64,000 nt of DNA from Annona cherimola (GCA_030490835.1 CM059972.1:39411452-39475451); one strand, 5' to 3'. Positions 11,429-23,880 are shown, counted from the stretch's first letter. Notes: generated by a model from the sequence alone, not told the origin. Made by a program: numbers and translations.

Positions 11429-11700
11429 GTAAGCAAGTAAATTTTGTAAAGGATTTTTGCTTTTCTAAATTATTTTGAATAAATCTGATTTTGTATTAAC
11501 TGCTTGATGTAAATATTGAAAATATTTTAGAGATATTTAACGATGACCATTCCTTAGTTAAATTGTGTTGAAATGATGCTTTTCTTTCAATATGATATTA
11601 TGAAATCTCCTTTGATAAATGTTGTGAAAAATGTTGCGATTCCAAGTTTATCAATGCAAAATCATGCTAGCATGTTAAAGATGGGTTTATGAAAAAGTTC

Positions 11701-11860
11701 ATGTGCACAGGGTACTAGGTCCACTTGAAGGGTATAAGCGGACCGATTATCCCCCCTTGGTGTGGCCAAGTCGGTTAAAATTGGCCCAAGGCCGGTGGTG
11801 CCCTCTCTGAAATGGGAGTTAATGTGGGCGGATGGTCGCCTGGCTAGCTTCTATCCTAAG
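11701..11860 (+). other. GC-rich structured LTR module (A 5' LTR)
   Basis: Contains AAGCGGACCG, GGCCAAGTCG, GGTGGTGCCC and CGCCTGGCTAGC blocks in the order seen in C, H and LTR1. Its function is unknown. Confidence 0.6.
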
Positions 11861-12044
11861 AGAATTATGATCATTATGTTCATGTTTTATATGACATTAT
11901 GCATATGGTACTCGTGATGGGTACAAGATTTTATATTTTCAAGATATACCTTTTGATAAGGTATAATGTGCTTTCTAATATGGTTTTAAATGCCAAAATG
12001 TTGCCTGAAATGATTTACCTGTAAAATACAAATAGCTTGCTTAT

Positions 12045-12058
12045 TGAGTTTTGACTCA
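12045..12058 (+). other. Conserved LTR hairpin, TTTG loop
   Basis: TGAGT-TTTG-ACTCA just before the CCAAACCCAAAGACAG acceptor-like site. Confidence 0.65.
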
Positions 12059-12494
12059 CGATTTTGTTTTCCAAACCCAAAGACAGGTGAAGGCCAGGAC
12101 ATGACGAAGGAGCAAATACAAGCTTAAGGAAACAATGGAAAAAAAACTTTAGAATTTTTATGTTATGAAATCTCATGTGAAATGGTTGTAAGCTATATGA
12201 AGTGTTTTATGTTGATGACTATGATGTATTTATGCAGTGACATCATATTAGGCAAGTGTTGAAATATTTCTTGAACAACATGTTGTGTATATGTATTGAA
12301 TGGTTGGAATTGACTCAGTGACACATGAAATGAATATATGAGGAATTGAACTTGTAAGTGATTATAATTAGTGGGATAAATATCCAATAAAACCCTCTAT
12401 GTGACAGGGCAACAATCATGATTACGTTTACCAATCAATACGATCCCGAGGTAAGGCTCAGGATGTGACGCTCGATTTGGGGCGCCACATAGCT

Positions 12495-12506
12495 TGGTAT
12501 CAGAGC
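12495..12506 (+). other. Primer binding site of A (initiator Met tRNA)
   Basis: TGGTATCAGAGC starts 6 bp after the LTR end, complementary to the 3' end of plant initiator-methionine tRNA. A donor-like ATTG/GTAAAT follows at 12515. Confidence 0.9.
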
Positions 12507-12716
12507 ATGGATTGGTAAATAGGCGTGGAAAATTTCTAAGCATAGAAAATTTATAGAATTTGATGAGATATGCATGATTATGCATGAATATGCATGATTA
12601 TGTGATGAAATAGATATGTTTATGTGATGATTAGGTATGCTTATAACATGATGAAATGCATGCCATATGACAATGAATTATTGTTGCAATGCAATTTGAT
12701 TGTTATGTCTATACAG

Positions 12717-13484
12717 ATGGCAGATAGAGGTAAGAGGATGATGAGTGCGGAGGAGTTAGAAAAAGAGAGAGAGGAGGAGGAGAGGAGATAGCGAAGGGAA
12801 GAAAATATTAATAGATGGTGGGGATCCCAACACAATACACCACAGTTTCCCGTAGTTCCCTCTGACCAACATGAACAAGGACTAAGAGAGCCCTCCAGTT
12901 ACAAACCTAGGGCACGAGTTCTACCAAGAACATACCTCGGAATTCCCCAGTCTCCCCGTGTTCCAACTGACAGAGTACATCCGTAAGATCTTCAGGACTT
13001 TTCGAAAAAGACTCAGGCACCCATACCCCCTGACGCTGGCCCATGGTTCAAATTTGTGGAAAGTTGCGTTCAGTTTCGCTATGGAGCACCCTGGGATTGA
13101 CTCCATCAGTGAGAAATAGACATGGCCCACTATATTGAGAAGCGTCGTGCCGAGGGAGTCATCGAAATACCTGCACCTCCTAAACCTGATGAAGTCATGT
13201 TATACATAACGACGAACACAGGTGAAATTGTTCGATTGGCCGAGGTCAATGATGATGACAATTCGATGGAATTCCTCGAGCTCTTTGAGGAAGAGGAGGA
13301 GGAAGAAGTAGAGGAGGAAGTAGAGGAGGAGATAGTGGAGTTTGTAGGGGAGGATGAGGATGATGATAATGATAGTGAAGAGGATGAGGTCCAGGCATGG
13401 TCCAACACTAGCACACTCATGGAGGCACCCTCACAAGTTCCACGTAGACGTAGACATCTAAGGAGAGGTCCAGGAGGACGATGA
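12717..13484 (+). pseudogene. Extra ORF upstream of gag in A (ORF1), inactivated by four stops
   Basis: It matches the intact ORF of element C (48186-48974) from the MADRGKR start to the GRGPGGR-like end. The frame is kept over 256 codons but has stops at 12789 (TAG), 12984 (TAA), 13098 (TGA) and 13110 (TGA). Three of them are explained by C-to-T change relative to C. The C-terminal part is strongly acidic (about 13240-13390), followed by an Arg-rich end. A has 16-17 extra residues (13197-13245) before the acidic tract that C lacks. The start codon directly follows TCTATACAG, a good splice acceptor. No known domain is recognised. Keeping the frame despite point decay implies a coding past. 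Confidence 0.75.
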
Positions 13485-13655
13485 ACTTTCTTATTTCTTG
13501 TTTTGGTTTTTTAGTTGTGTATATATAAGTGTGGCTTGATGATAATGTGGCTTTAGTTTATGGTTGCCAAGATAGATTGACATGTATATAAGTGTGAAAT
13601 GTGTGTGCTATGCTACATGTGTACATAAGTGTGATTTACTTTTACATGTACTAAC

Positions 13656-15318
13656 TGTTGGTCCCGAGTTAATGGCAAATACCCAAGAGGGGAGGGGTGA
13701 ATTGGGTATTTGAAAATTTTCAACTTAAACAGAAACTTTACCGTGGTTTAGTTCAATCCCCTTCAATGAAACAAAAGGAAAGCAATAAGATAATTAGAGC
13801 TGAAATGAATCAATGAACAAGATTTATAGTATTTCGGGCAACCTTTCCTACTCCACTCTTCCAAGCTCACACCTCTTGTGACTTGGGTTCCACTATGTAT
13901 TTCACAAATACAACTAGAGCCTCTGCTCTCTTTTAGATTCCATCTCTAGGGGGCATCAACAATTACAGCACAAGTAGGTGACGAGTTCCACTTCAGTCAC
14001 ACACTACTTTGCTTACACTTGATCTTAGTTACCCAAACTAAATCAAGTTTAATACAACAAGAAGAATAAAAAGAAGGTTTCTACACGTTACTGTTGTGTA
14101 GAGGCAGATTTGGCATAGAGAAGAACTTGTAAAGCAGGCTTTAATAATTCAGCAAGCAGCTCTTAGTAGTTTGAAAGCAAAGTTCTTCTTCTAGATGTTG
14201 ACTTGATCACTTAATGCTCTTAGAGATGGGAGTTGTGCTCAATCAATGATGTTTCAGCTACCCTCCACGTTCATATTGAATGCCTTATATAAATGGCGAG
14301 GGAATTTGAACGTTTGGAAGTAGGTGGCGCGCATGTAATGCGCCAACGTTCAAAAAATTTCCGACCGTTGCGACCCAAGTCTTAGGTGGAGTTGACTTCG
14401 GGTGCGACTTCGGCTTTCCGCAAAGACTTCAAATTCCATTCTGGGTCGGCTTGGTCCTAAACTTGACCCAAGTCGCAGGTGAAGTCGACTTCGGGTGTGA
14501 CTTCACTTTCTGTGCTTGCTTGATGAACTTGAACTTCTTTGAAATAATTTTTCTTGCTTAATTTCTTCATGCTTAATTGTCCTTCCATTGATTTACATCA
14601 TTTGAGACTTAGTATATTCATCCTAGCTTGATTATCTTTTGCAAACTTGAATCCTTGAATCTTGGAGTACATGAAAGAAGTCTAAATGGGTGATCTTGAT
14701 CTTCCATGATGAATACATGCAACTTTGCTTGCTCTGAACTTGTTTTCATCTTCATTTGTTCCAAGTCGAATGTTTGAGTTGCCTTGGCCTTCAACTTCAC
14801 TCAAGTCTAGCATCATGTTGAATTGGTTTGCAATTTTACTCTTTAAAATGTCTGCTAATCAGTTGAAGTTGATGCTGGAGTCGACTTGGCCTGCGACTTC
14901 ACCCAAGTCGCATGTGGAGTCGACTTGGTCTGCGACTTCGGCAGCTCTCGTATCCAATTTCAACTCTGAAACAGAAAATCACGTTTGAAGTCGATGCTGG
15001 AGTTGACTTGGTTTGCGACTTCGCCCAAGTCGCATGCGAAGTCGACTTCGTGTGCGACTTTAGCAGCTCTCGTCCCCAATTTCAACTCTGGACGTAAAAA
15101 CGCATTTGAAGTCAATGCTGGAGTCGACTTGGGGATCGACTTGGCCTAAGTCGATGCCTAAGTCGACTTGGAGATCGACTTTACCTATCATACTTCATTT
15201 TCTTTATTTATATATTCTTTAACCAGCTTCACAAATATGATAGTAACCAAAACTTACTCAAATTGATTTGTTAATCATCAAAACATAGACTTGGCTTATT
15301 TTCCACATGTTTCCAACA
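13656..15318 (-). mobile_element. Solo SIRE-like copia LTR in A
   Basis: On the minus strand it runs TGTTGGAAAC... to ...CGGGACCAACA, with a perfect CTAAC target duplication (13651-13655 and 15319-15323). With no internal region, it is the product of LTR-LTR recombination. It separates ORF1 from gag in A. Element C shows the uninterrupted order around 49140-49160. Confidence 0.95.
14370..15185 (-). repeat. AAGTCGACTT-type motif array in copia LTR
   Basis: Dispersed copies of AAGTCGACTT/AAGTCGACTCC and GCGACTT, partly palindromic and unevenly spaced, lie in the U3 part of the LTR. Chance ORFs through it on either strand are not genes. Confidence 0.8.
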
Positions 15319-15323
15319 CTAAC

Positions 15324-15583
15324 TATGAATGTGATGATGTGAATATGATGGATATGAATGAATATGTTGATATACTGAATTCTAGATGCTTTAGATATAT
15401 ATGAATGAATGATCGTGAGCTTGAATGATGTGATATGATTATGATTGAATGAATTGGTTATGACCATGTAATGATGAATTGCATATGCAATGATTTAATA
15501 TTGAATGAAACTGAAATGCGTATATAATGATCTAACGATAATTGAAAATGAAAGGTGTGATGTTATATACTCAGATTAGCATA
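15324..15583 (+). other. A leader between ORF1 and gag
   Basis: AT-rich, collinear with 49160-49431 of element C. It ends with an acceptor-like TATATACTCAG (to 15574) ten bases before the gag ATG. No ORF is supported. Confidence 0.5.
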
Positions 15584-16838
15584 ATGGTGGAAACAAGGGC
15601 AAGATTGAGGAAAAATAAAGGAAAAGGGGCAGCGACAGAGGTTCCAAGCCAACATGAAGTTGGCGAATCTAGCCGACCTAAAAGAGGAAGGCCAGTGACA
15701 CAAAACCAAATGAACCAACAAAGGCGGAATGATGAAAGCCCTGAACGGAATGTGGAAGAGGAAACTGAGTCGAGGCAGAATAGACTCATGGAGGAAAGAG
15801 TGGCTGCAGCGATGGAAAAAGCAATGCAAAAGGCCACTATGGATTGGGCAGCACAGACTGACGACATTATACAGGGATTATGGGAAAGGACCCAACAAGC
15901 TCGGAAGTGCAGAGAGAGAAGGACCTGCTCCTATGGCGGACCCCATTGTCACATCGGCACCGCTAAGGGATGAGAATCAGCTAATGGAAGCTGACAGAAG
16001 AGCCATAAATGCCTTTCTAGCACAGCGACCCCCGAAATTTTTTGGAAAACCCGACCCGGTCCAAGCAGAGCAATGGCTGATGGAGATTAAGAAATTGTTC
16101 AGAATATCTTCGTGCCACGACCGTTAGAAAGTACTATGTGCCACTCATTTGTTAGCAAAGGACACTCACGAATGGTGGGAGAAGATGTTAATCACAATGC
16201 CACGACCTAAAGAAGTGTCTTGGCAAACTTTTGTGGAAGAATTTAACAAAGAATACCTCCCGGTTGGATTGTAGAGTCAAAAAGTGATAGAATTTGAAAA
16301 ATTGTATCAAGGGAGGATGACGGTCACTGAATATGCTACGAAGTTTAATGCTCTGGTCAGATATGTGCCATGGATTGCAAACATGTCAAGAAATAAGGCA
16401 CAAAGATTCCAACAAGGGTTGAGGCCATATCTACGGGAAAGCCTTGCACCTTTACGAATAAAGGATTACGCTTCAAGCCTTGAGAGAGCAAGGGATTTGG
16501 AAATTGAAGCCTTGAGAACTCAAGAAATAAGATTGGGTTCGAGGGCGTTCAATATGGGTTCTAAGGAACTGAAAACTGGAAAGGAGAAAGCTAAAAAAGG
16601 CAACGTAAGAAAGGGAAAAGGAATCCAAAAGAGGAAAAGTTCGCCGCTATGTAAGAAATGTCAAAAGCGACATATAGACGAGTATTTAAAGGGATCGAAC
16701 CGGTGTTACAAATGTGGACAGACGGGTCATATCGCCAAGGAGTGCAGGCCAGGGGAAACAAAGGTGGTCAAGTATTATATATGTGATCAAGTGGGTCACA
16801 TAGCCCCGAACTGCCCAAACAAGATGCAGTCATCTTAA
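15584..16838 (+). pseudogene. gag: gag of A (broken)
   Basis: The start MVETRARLRKNKGK at 15584 is shared with the gag stub in C (49432). A frameshift occurs near 15880, then the frame runs through the Tekay-type capsid region (LMEADRRAINAFLAQRPPKF; VIEFEKLYQGRMTVTEYATK) with stops at about 16126 and 16273. The nucleocapsid has one complete CCHC knuckle (CYKCGQTGHIAKEC, 16704-16745) and a second whose first Cys is Tyr. A basic Lys/Arg-rich linker precedes them. Gag would form the particle and bind the RNA. With at least one frameshift and two stops it cannot make full-length protein. Confidence 0.9.
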
Positions 16839-17450
16839 GGACATGGAAGACCTGCTCAACTTAGCATACTCGGAGCAACCAGTAAGCAGGGAACTTCTAC
16901 AAACCCGGTGCACGTGCATGCCCTGACCCGGACAGAATCTCAAGAACAAGAGGAAAAGGTGGTCACAGGTATGGTTTATATTCTAGAAAATTTTGCAGTA
17001 GCTTTGTTTGATTCTGGTGCTACCCATTCATTTATAGCATGCCAATACGTGACCACCCATGCACTGCCAATAGAAGAGACCAATCAGGTTATACATGTAG
17101 AATCTCCAGTCTATAGGTTAGCAAGTACTAGCCAAGTATGCAAAGCCTGCCCAATTAGGATAGGATCATTGATTCTAGAAGCTGATTTGATCCTATTGCC
17201 TATGACTGAGTTCGACGTGATATTGGGTATGCATTGGCTAAGCCAATGGGGAGCGACCATAGACTGTAAGAATAAGAAAGCGCAATTTGCGACAACTCTA
17301 GAGAAGGAGATTGCCATTGGAAAACTGAGGCAACATGACAGTCCAAGTATATTGATATCATCTATGAAAGCTGTCAGGATGATCCGACAAAAAATGTCGA
17401 GCCTATTTGGTGTCAGTGAATGTAGACAAAGGCATCGAGGTAGAAATTAA
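16839..17450 (+). pseudogene. pol: Protease region of A
   Basis: A stop (16836-16838) separates it from gag, in the same frame. The active-site block ALFDSGATHSFI is intact (Asp codon 17010), as is LPMTEFDVILGMHWLSQWGA about 60 residues later, typical of gypsy aspartic protease. The frame is lost near 17405, where RT continues in another frame. It would cleave Gag-Pol. Confidence 0.85.
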
Positions 17451-18800
17451 TCAAATACCTATGGTTAAAGAATTTTCCGATGTATTTCCAAAAGAGTTAA
17501 CCACATTGCCTCCACAAAGGGAAATGGATATGACTATTGATGTGATGTCAGGTACAGCTCTGATTTCTAAAACTCCTTATAGAATGACGCCAGCTGAGAT
17601 GAATGAACTAATGGCGCAAATACAGGAACTGGTGGATAAGGGTTTCATTAGACCAAGTGTGTCCCCTTGGGGAGCTCCGGTATTGTTTGTGAGGAAAAAG
17701 GACGGAAGCTTGAGGCTATGTATTGATTACCGGGAGCTAAATAAAGTTACAATAAAGAATAAATACCCATTGCCTAGGATTGATGATTTGTTCGATCAAT
17801 TGCAAGGAGCCACGACTTTCTCCAAGATTGACTTACAGTCAGGGTATCATCAATTGAGAATAAGTCCGGCCGATACTCATAAAATGGCATTTCGAACCAG
17901 GTATGGACACTACGAGTTTCTGGTAATACCTTTTGGACTTACTAATGCCACTGCTGTATTCATGGATATGATGAATAGGGTTTTTCGGGACTATATAGAT
18001 CAATTTTTGGTTGTATTTATCGATGATGTCCTGATCTACTCTAAGATGGAGAAAGAACATGAAGACCATCCGCGAAGGGTATTAGAAAGGTTGAGGAAAG
18101 AGAAATTGTATGTCAAATTGAAGAAATGTGAGTTTTGGCTGAAACAAATAGGATTTCTCGGGCATATAATATCTGAAAAGGGTATTTAGGTTGATCCTCA
18201 AAAGATAGAGGCGGTATTGAAATGGCCAAGGCCGATGACCATTACAGAAATTTGAAGTTTTCTAGGGTTGGCCAGCTATTATAGAAGGTTTTATTGAAGG
18301 GTTTTGACAACTGTCAGCCCCGTTAACCAAGTTGACTCGTAAAGGAGTCAGGTATGTATGGTCTGAGGAATGTGAGCACAGTTTCCAAGAATCGAAATAG
18401 CGGTTAGTAGAAGCACCCATTCTAACCCTACCTGAAGGAAATGAAGGGTTTGTGGTTTATAGTGATGCGTCAAGAAAGGGATTGGGTTGTGTTTTGATGG
18501 AAAGGGGTAAAGTGATAGTTTATGCGTCGCGACAGCTAAAGTCGAATGAGGTAAGCTACCCCACGCATGATTTAGAGTTAGCAGCGGTGGTATTTGCCTT
18601 GAAAATATGGAGACATTACCTGTATGGTCCAAGGTGTGAGATTTACACTGATCACAAGAGCCTCAAATATATTTTCACTCAGAAAGAGTTGAACATGAGA
18701 CAAAGGAGATGGCTCGAGTTATTGAAGGATTATGATTTAGAAATTCTAGACCATCCAGGTAAGGCAAATGTGGTAGCTGATGCTTTCAGCCGAAATGTTA
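17407..18800 (+). pseudogene. pol: Reverse transcriptase and RNase H of A
   Basis: RT is nearly complete: [32 protein letters not shown], the [19 protein letters not shown] block, [12 protein letters not shown] with a catalytic Asp, and [10 protein letters not shown] with the FIDD catalytic pair (18016-18027). A TAG near 18187 and frameshifts at about 18240-18440 break the thumb/connection. RNase H resumes with [33 protein letters not shown] and [11 protein letters not shown]. The order RT-RNase H-integrase is Ty3/gypsy. Confidence 0.9.
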
Positions 18801-20346
18801 GCTTAGCGCATCTTATCACTAAGGAGGAAGGAGTACTTAAGGAAATAAAGCAAATGGAACTGATTGTATGTCCACTAGGAGTTCAGACACGACTGTCACA
18901 ATTACACATACAATCATCACTTTTTGAACAGATCAAGGTTGTGCAGCAAAAGGATATAGACCTACACACCCACGTTGAGAAAATGAAGAAAAAGGGGTTG
19001 GCTGAGTTTGCTATTGATGAGCAAGGTATGTATAGGTACAAGGGTCGCCTTTGCATACCTAATATAGCTGAGTTGAAGGAACAAATCCATAAAGAGGCAC
19101 ATTTCTCACCATTTTCTATTCACCCGGGAAGTACTAAGATATATTAGGATCTCAAGAAAGCATATTGGTGGAATAATATGAAAAGAGAGATCGCGGAATA
19201 TGTGGCTAAGTGTTTAACTTGCCAACGGGTGAAGGCTGATCACCAAAAAGTGCCTGGTTAGCTACTGTCCTTAGAAATTCCCGAATGGAAGTGGAATGAC
19301 ATCACAATGAACTTCATTGAAGGATTACCTAGGACCCAAGCAGGAAACGATTTTATATGAGTAATCGTAGATAGGTTATCAAAAGTCGCGCACTTCTTAC
19401 CTATGAAAAGGACTTATACAGCGGAAAGGCTAGCTAAGGTTTATTACAAAGAGGTCGTAAGACTCCATGGAGTGCATAAGTCGATTATCTCGGATCAAGA
19501 TGCGACATTTACGTCAAGGTTTTGGAAAAGTTTGCATGAAACTCTAGGCACCCAACTTAAGTTCAGTACAACCTTTTATACTCAAACCGATGGACAAACG
19601 GAGCGGGTGAACCAAGTCATTGAAGACATGCTCCGTATATGTACTTTAAAGTTTGGAGGATCATGGGATGAGTACATCTTGATTGCAGAATTCGCATACA
19701 ACAATAGCTACCAACCAAGAATCCTAATGGCTGCATTTGAAGCATTATATAGTTGGCGATGTCGAATGCCGTTGAACTGGGATGAAGTTTGAGATAAAAG
19801 ACTAGCCCTAGACTTATCTTAAAGAATGGCAGACAAGGTGAGAACTATTCGCCAGTGTATACTCACTGCCCAAAGTTGGAAAAAGAGTTACACAGATTGC
19901 AAGAGAAGAGATTTGAACATCCAAGTCGGCAACACATATTTATAAAGGTCACACCATTCAAGGGAGTTACAAGGTTTGGAAAAAGGGAAAAGCTGAATCC
20001 TAGGTATATTGGACCATTTGAGGTTTTGGAAAAGGTTGGAAAGTTGGCATATCGAGTAGCCTTACCCCCAGCGTTAGCTCTAGTTCACAATGTATTTCAT
20101 ATATCGATGCTTAGAAAGTATGTTATGGACCCGAAACATATATTAGTGGCCGAGAAATTACCGATTCAAGATTATCTGAATTATGAAGAGAGGCCAGTGA
20201 AAATCTTGGATCACAAGGTACAAAAGCTTCGGAATCGAAAAATCGAATACGTGAAGGTACAATGGAACCAGTATTCCGAAAATGAAGCCACTTGGGAGCT
20301 AAAGGAAGAGGTGGAACGGAAATACCGCCAGTTATTTAAGGAATAA
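18801..20346 (+). pseudogene. pol: Integrase with chromodomain of A
   Basis: The zinc-binding HHCC region ends with [13 protein letters not shown] (about 19210). The core shows the SDQDATFTSRFW block (second Asp) and TDGQTERVNQVIEDML (Glu). The C-terminal GKREKLNPRYIGPFEVLEKV (GPF) motif and a chromodomain-like tail with KVQWNQYSENEATWELKEE (about 20170-20340) mark a Tekay/Del-type chromovirus. Stops at 19145, about 19258 and 19790 and a frameshift near 19930 disrupt it. Chromodomains of this type guide integration to heterochromatin. Confidence 0.9.
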
Positions 20347-20371
20347 ACGATTTCGGGACGAAACCTGTTAT

Positions 20372-20384
20372 AAGGGGGGAGGAT
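20372..20384 (+). other. Polypurine tract of A
   Basis: AAGGGGGGAGGAT directly precedes the 3' LTR, the expected site of plus-strand priming. Confidence 0.85.
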
Positions 20385-21440
20385 TGTAAAACCCTAACCA
20401 ATGTAGAACCCATATGTGTGCATTAATCATGTATATGATATTTATATGTGAATTATTGAATTATGAAGGTTTACGTGATTTTGCTAATTTTTGCAATTAG
20501 GGTTATGAATTAGCAATAATGATGTGATTAATCATTTTGAGCTAAAATGAGACAAGGGGATTAGATCACATTGTTGTTGATTTAAATATGCAAATACATT
20601 ATAGAAAATCCATTTAATTCATTTAATATGAATTATGAGCATTGGTGTGATAATTGTTAAGTTAAGTAGAAAAATATTAGAAAATTCATAACTCAACACT
20701 TGTAAGGCGGATTCAAATGAAATTTGAAATTGAGACTAATAATGTTGGTCTTGGGATTATGGAATTATTGGGTTATGAAAATTCTTGATGAAATGAGAGT
20801 TATGATTTATTGATCATATCTCAATTTCAACCGTTAACTTTAAACGGCTATAACGGGAGCTAGGAAAGTTGGATTGAGATGAAATTTGAAACGGCTGAAT
20901 GAAATTATGAGATGTTTATTTTAGATGGTTTAGATTAAGTATAAAATATTGTAAAAATACCTGCATTGAAAAAGGTGAGCATGGTTGACTAATGCACCTC
21001 AAAAGTATCCAATAATTAATGCTAGAGTACAATGCATAATTGCATGTTTTAAAGGGAGTTGAGGTGTCAAATGCAGCCCATTTATAGGGTATTTTATGTA
21101 TTTATATGAAATGAAAAAATATAATAATTATCCAGCCATTAAATGTTTATCATGATGAAGTTACAAAAGGCTCAAGTGAGCATAGGCAATGTGGCACAAG
21201 GGGACTCCAAGGGGTGCTCTGTTGCTTCTTTTTGAATTTTTAATTTTTAAAATATGTGTAAATGCAGATGAGATGCAAGGAAATAAAGATATGCAGTCCA
21301 TCATGTCAATATATAGCAATAAAAATTATAAAATATAGCTGAAAAGGAGAGAGAAAAAGTGGACAACATATGGGGCAATTAACGTGCAGAAATATGTTTG
21401 GGTTGCTACCATTTTGATAATTTTTTTTAACACAAAATTA

Positions 21441-21462
21441 ATATATATATATATATATATAT
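21441..21462 (+). repeat. (AT)n microsatellite
   Basis: About eleven AT units where the 5' LTR of A (about 9547) has a short AT run, so the repeat expanded after insertion. Confidence 0.8.
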
Positions 21463-22346
21463 TAAAGGGAAATTAAGTGTATGTTTTACCCTTAAATATG
21501 AATTATTAAAAAAATTTAAAAATTGCTGGAAAATATGGGCAGCAAAGGACATGATTGGGGAGCAACTTGGGCGGCCATGGATTAAAACAGTTTTTGATTT
21601 TTGAAAAATGGTAAAAACCCAATTTTACTTGTCTAGGAAGTTCCCAACACATGAAGGTGATAAGGGAGCATTTAAATGATGTGGAAAATGTAGGAAATGT
21701 GGGACCCATAGCTGGGAAAAAATCCAGCTTACAAACCCATGCACGTCCATGTGAGTTGAGATTTGGAAAAGTTGGCTAAGTGCTGAAAATTTTCACTCCA
21801 AGCAACAGTAGCAACTCACGTCCCTCTTGGCCAGCCAAGGAAGAAGGAAAATCAAGAAAAAGAGAAGGGAATTGTGGCGGAAAATTAGCTCCAAGTGCTA
21901 GGGTTTGAGTTAGCACTAAACCAAGTAAGTATATGTGTTATTTGAGTTGGTTATTTTGAGTTTTTAAACTCCAAATTGGGAATATGAAAGGGATGCTTAA
22001 AGAGTCCTTAAAATGATGATTTAACATGCTTTTGAATGAATATTGAATGGGTATTAAGTTTTATACATGAATTTTCATGATTTAGATGATGAAAAGTGAA
22101 GTTCTGAATGATATATGAGTTGAAAACTCAAGTTGATAAACCCTAAACCTCCATGACAAGTTGCTGTTTTATATGGATAATATTTTTAGGTTATTAAACA
22201 TGTTTTAATGAAGAACATATATTGATTTGAGCTTGAGGAATTAATTTTAGCAACTATGGAAGGTAAAGCGATGTTTATGACCCGATTTCTTCGTTTCTAT
22301 GCTAAAAATCAGATGAAAATAGGTTTGCATGCTTTGTGAATTCTAG

Positions 22347-22638
22347 GGGTGCGTTTGGTTGGAGGTAAAACTTTTTTATGAAAACTTTTCAGAGTAGAAG
22401 TTGTCAAGTTGATAGAAAATGATGTGATATGATAGGGGTAATAATGAGGTATAAAGAGAATAAAGTTAAAATAGATAGGGTAATTGTATAGGTATTTGTG
22501 TAGAAATGATTGAAAAGTAGGATTGTTTATATAGGAAAATGTGAAAAAATAATTAAAAAATAAGGTAGTTATGAGGAGTGAAAAGTTTTTGATTGAAAAG
22601 TTTTCATTGACATGTTTTGTGTGTAACCAAACACACCC
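22347..22638. mobile_element. Tourist-like (PIF/Harbinger) MITE
   Basis: Terminal inverted repeats GGGTGCGTTTGGTT and AACCAAACACACCC match at 13 of 14 positions. They are flanked by TAG (22344-22346 and 22639-22641), or CTA if shifted by one base. The 5' LTR of A shows the empty site (about 10440). No coding capacity. The 3-bp duplication and GGG-TGTTTGGTT ends fit Tourist-type elements. Confidence 0.85.
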
Positions 22639-23560
22639 TAGGTAGGGTAAAATACCCTAGGATTAATGTATTACTTATGCTCAAAAGGATTTGGGAAAAA
22701 AAACTCAAATCTGATTTTTTATGGGTTTATGAAACGATGGCTAAACGGAGTGGAAACGGGACCGGAATGGTTAAGTAACTTGCTGTTTTGAGATAAACTT
22801 GTTTATGAATGTTAAACATGTGTTAATGCCCTGGATTTGGATTAGGAAAAATTAATTTATTTGCTGAAAATTCGGATTTATTAAATTGCTTAGGGTTATG
22901 TGTCAATTGACACGTTAAATGGGTGAAAAATGGGTTCCAAACTTGCTGTTTTGGAAACCTAAAGCAAGTGGATTTAAATCCCATAAAAATACCCTAAATG
23001 TAGTGGTAATTAAGGGTAATTAACAAGCTGAAATATGGATTAAATTTCTGATTTAGCAAATTTTATGAGATACATTAAGTAGTTGTTGCCAAATGGGCAT
23101 ATGTGAATGGATAAATGTGTATAAGTGATGAATGACTTTTGAAAAGTGACTTTGTGCAAAAATGCATGAAAATATGATGTATTTCATGATTATACATCTG
23201 TTTAGAGTATATAATGAAGTATGAAGTATGAAGTGACGAGGTGTGCATAAAAGTAGCACCGTGTGTGTATTGTGAAAAAAAAGGATTGATAAATGGAAAA
23301 TTGAGGCCAATGAACCTACAAATGATAATTATTGAATGAATTTTATGTGATTGAAATGGATACCCTATCTATGGGTTTATACATGTTATGTGTTAGCCGA
23401 TGAAATGTGTAAAAATGTGATAATATGTGCAATCTATGCTATATATGTGCATAATGACTTGTGAAGTCGAATAAATGATATATGTGAATGGAATGAGTTG
23501 GAAAACTAAATGAAAAATGAGAAAAAGAAATATATGAAAAAATATATTATTCTCATGTAG

Positions 23561-23604
23561 GCAAAGGCAAAGAAAAAGCAGAATCGGAAAGCTAAGAGAC
23601 ACAG
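23561..23604 (+). other. Exon-like module, 44 nt (A 3' LTR)
   Basis: Differs from 11385-11428 at one position, and the flanking ATGTAG and GTAAGCAAG are intact. Confidence 0.65.
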
Positions 23605-23880
23605 GTAAGCAAGCAAATTTTCTAAAGGATTTTTGCTTTTCTAAATTATTTTGAATAAATCTGATTTTGTATTAACCGTTTGATGTAAATATTGAAAATG
23701 TTTTAGAGATATTTAAGGATGGCTATTCCTTAGTTAAATTGTGTTGAAATTATGATTTTCTTTCAATATGATATTATGAAATCTCCTTTGATAAATGTTG
23801 TGAAAAATATTGTGATTCCAAGTTTATCAATGCAAAATCATGCTAGCATGTTAAAGATGGGTTTATGAAAAAGTTCATGT

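Larger units (their letters stand above)
8494..12489 (+). mobile_element. 5' LTR of A
   Basis: 3996 bp, from TGTGAAACCC to GGGGCGCCACA. It holds a TATA box (9825), donor-like GTAAGT (10021), a 44-nt exon-like module, a GC-rich module and the conserved hairpin. U3 has two copies of a conserved motif near 8790-8840 and 8957-9010. Confidence 0.95.

Noticed and set aside
13130..13420. Ser-rich minus-strand ORF
   Set aside because: It is the antisense shadow of the Asp/Glu-coding GAG/GAT-rich part of ORF1 in A.
14370..15185. Possible CRISPR-like or satellite array
   Set aside because: Spacing is irregular, the motif is short and palindromic, it sits in U3 of a plant LTR and recurs in every copy of that LTR.
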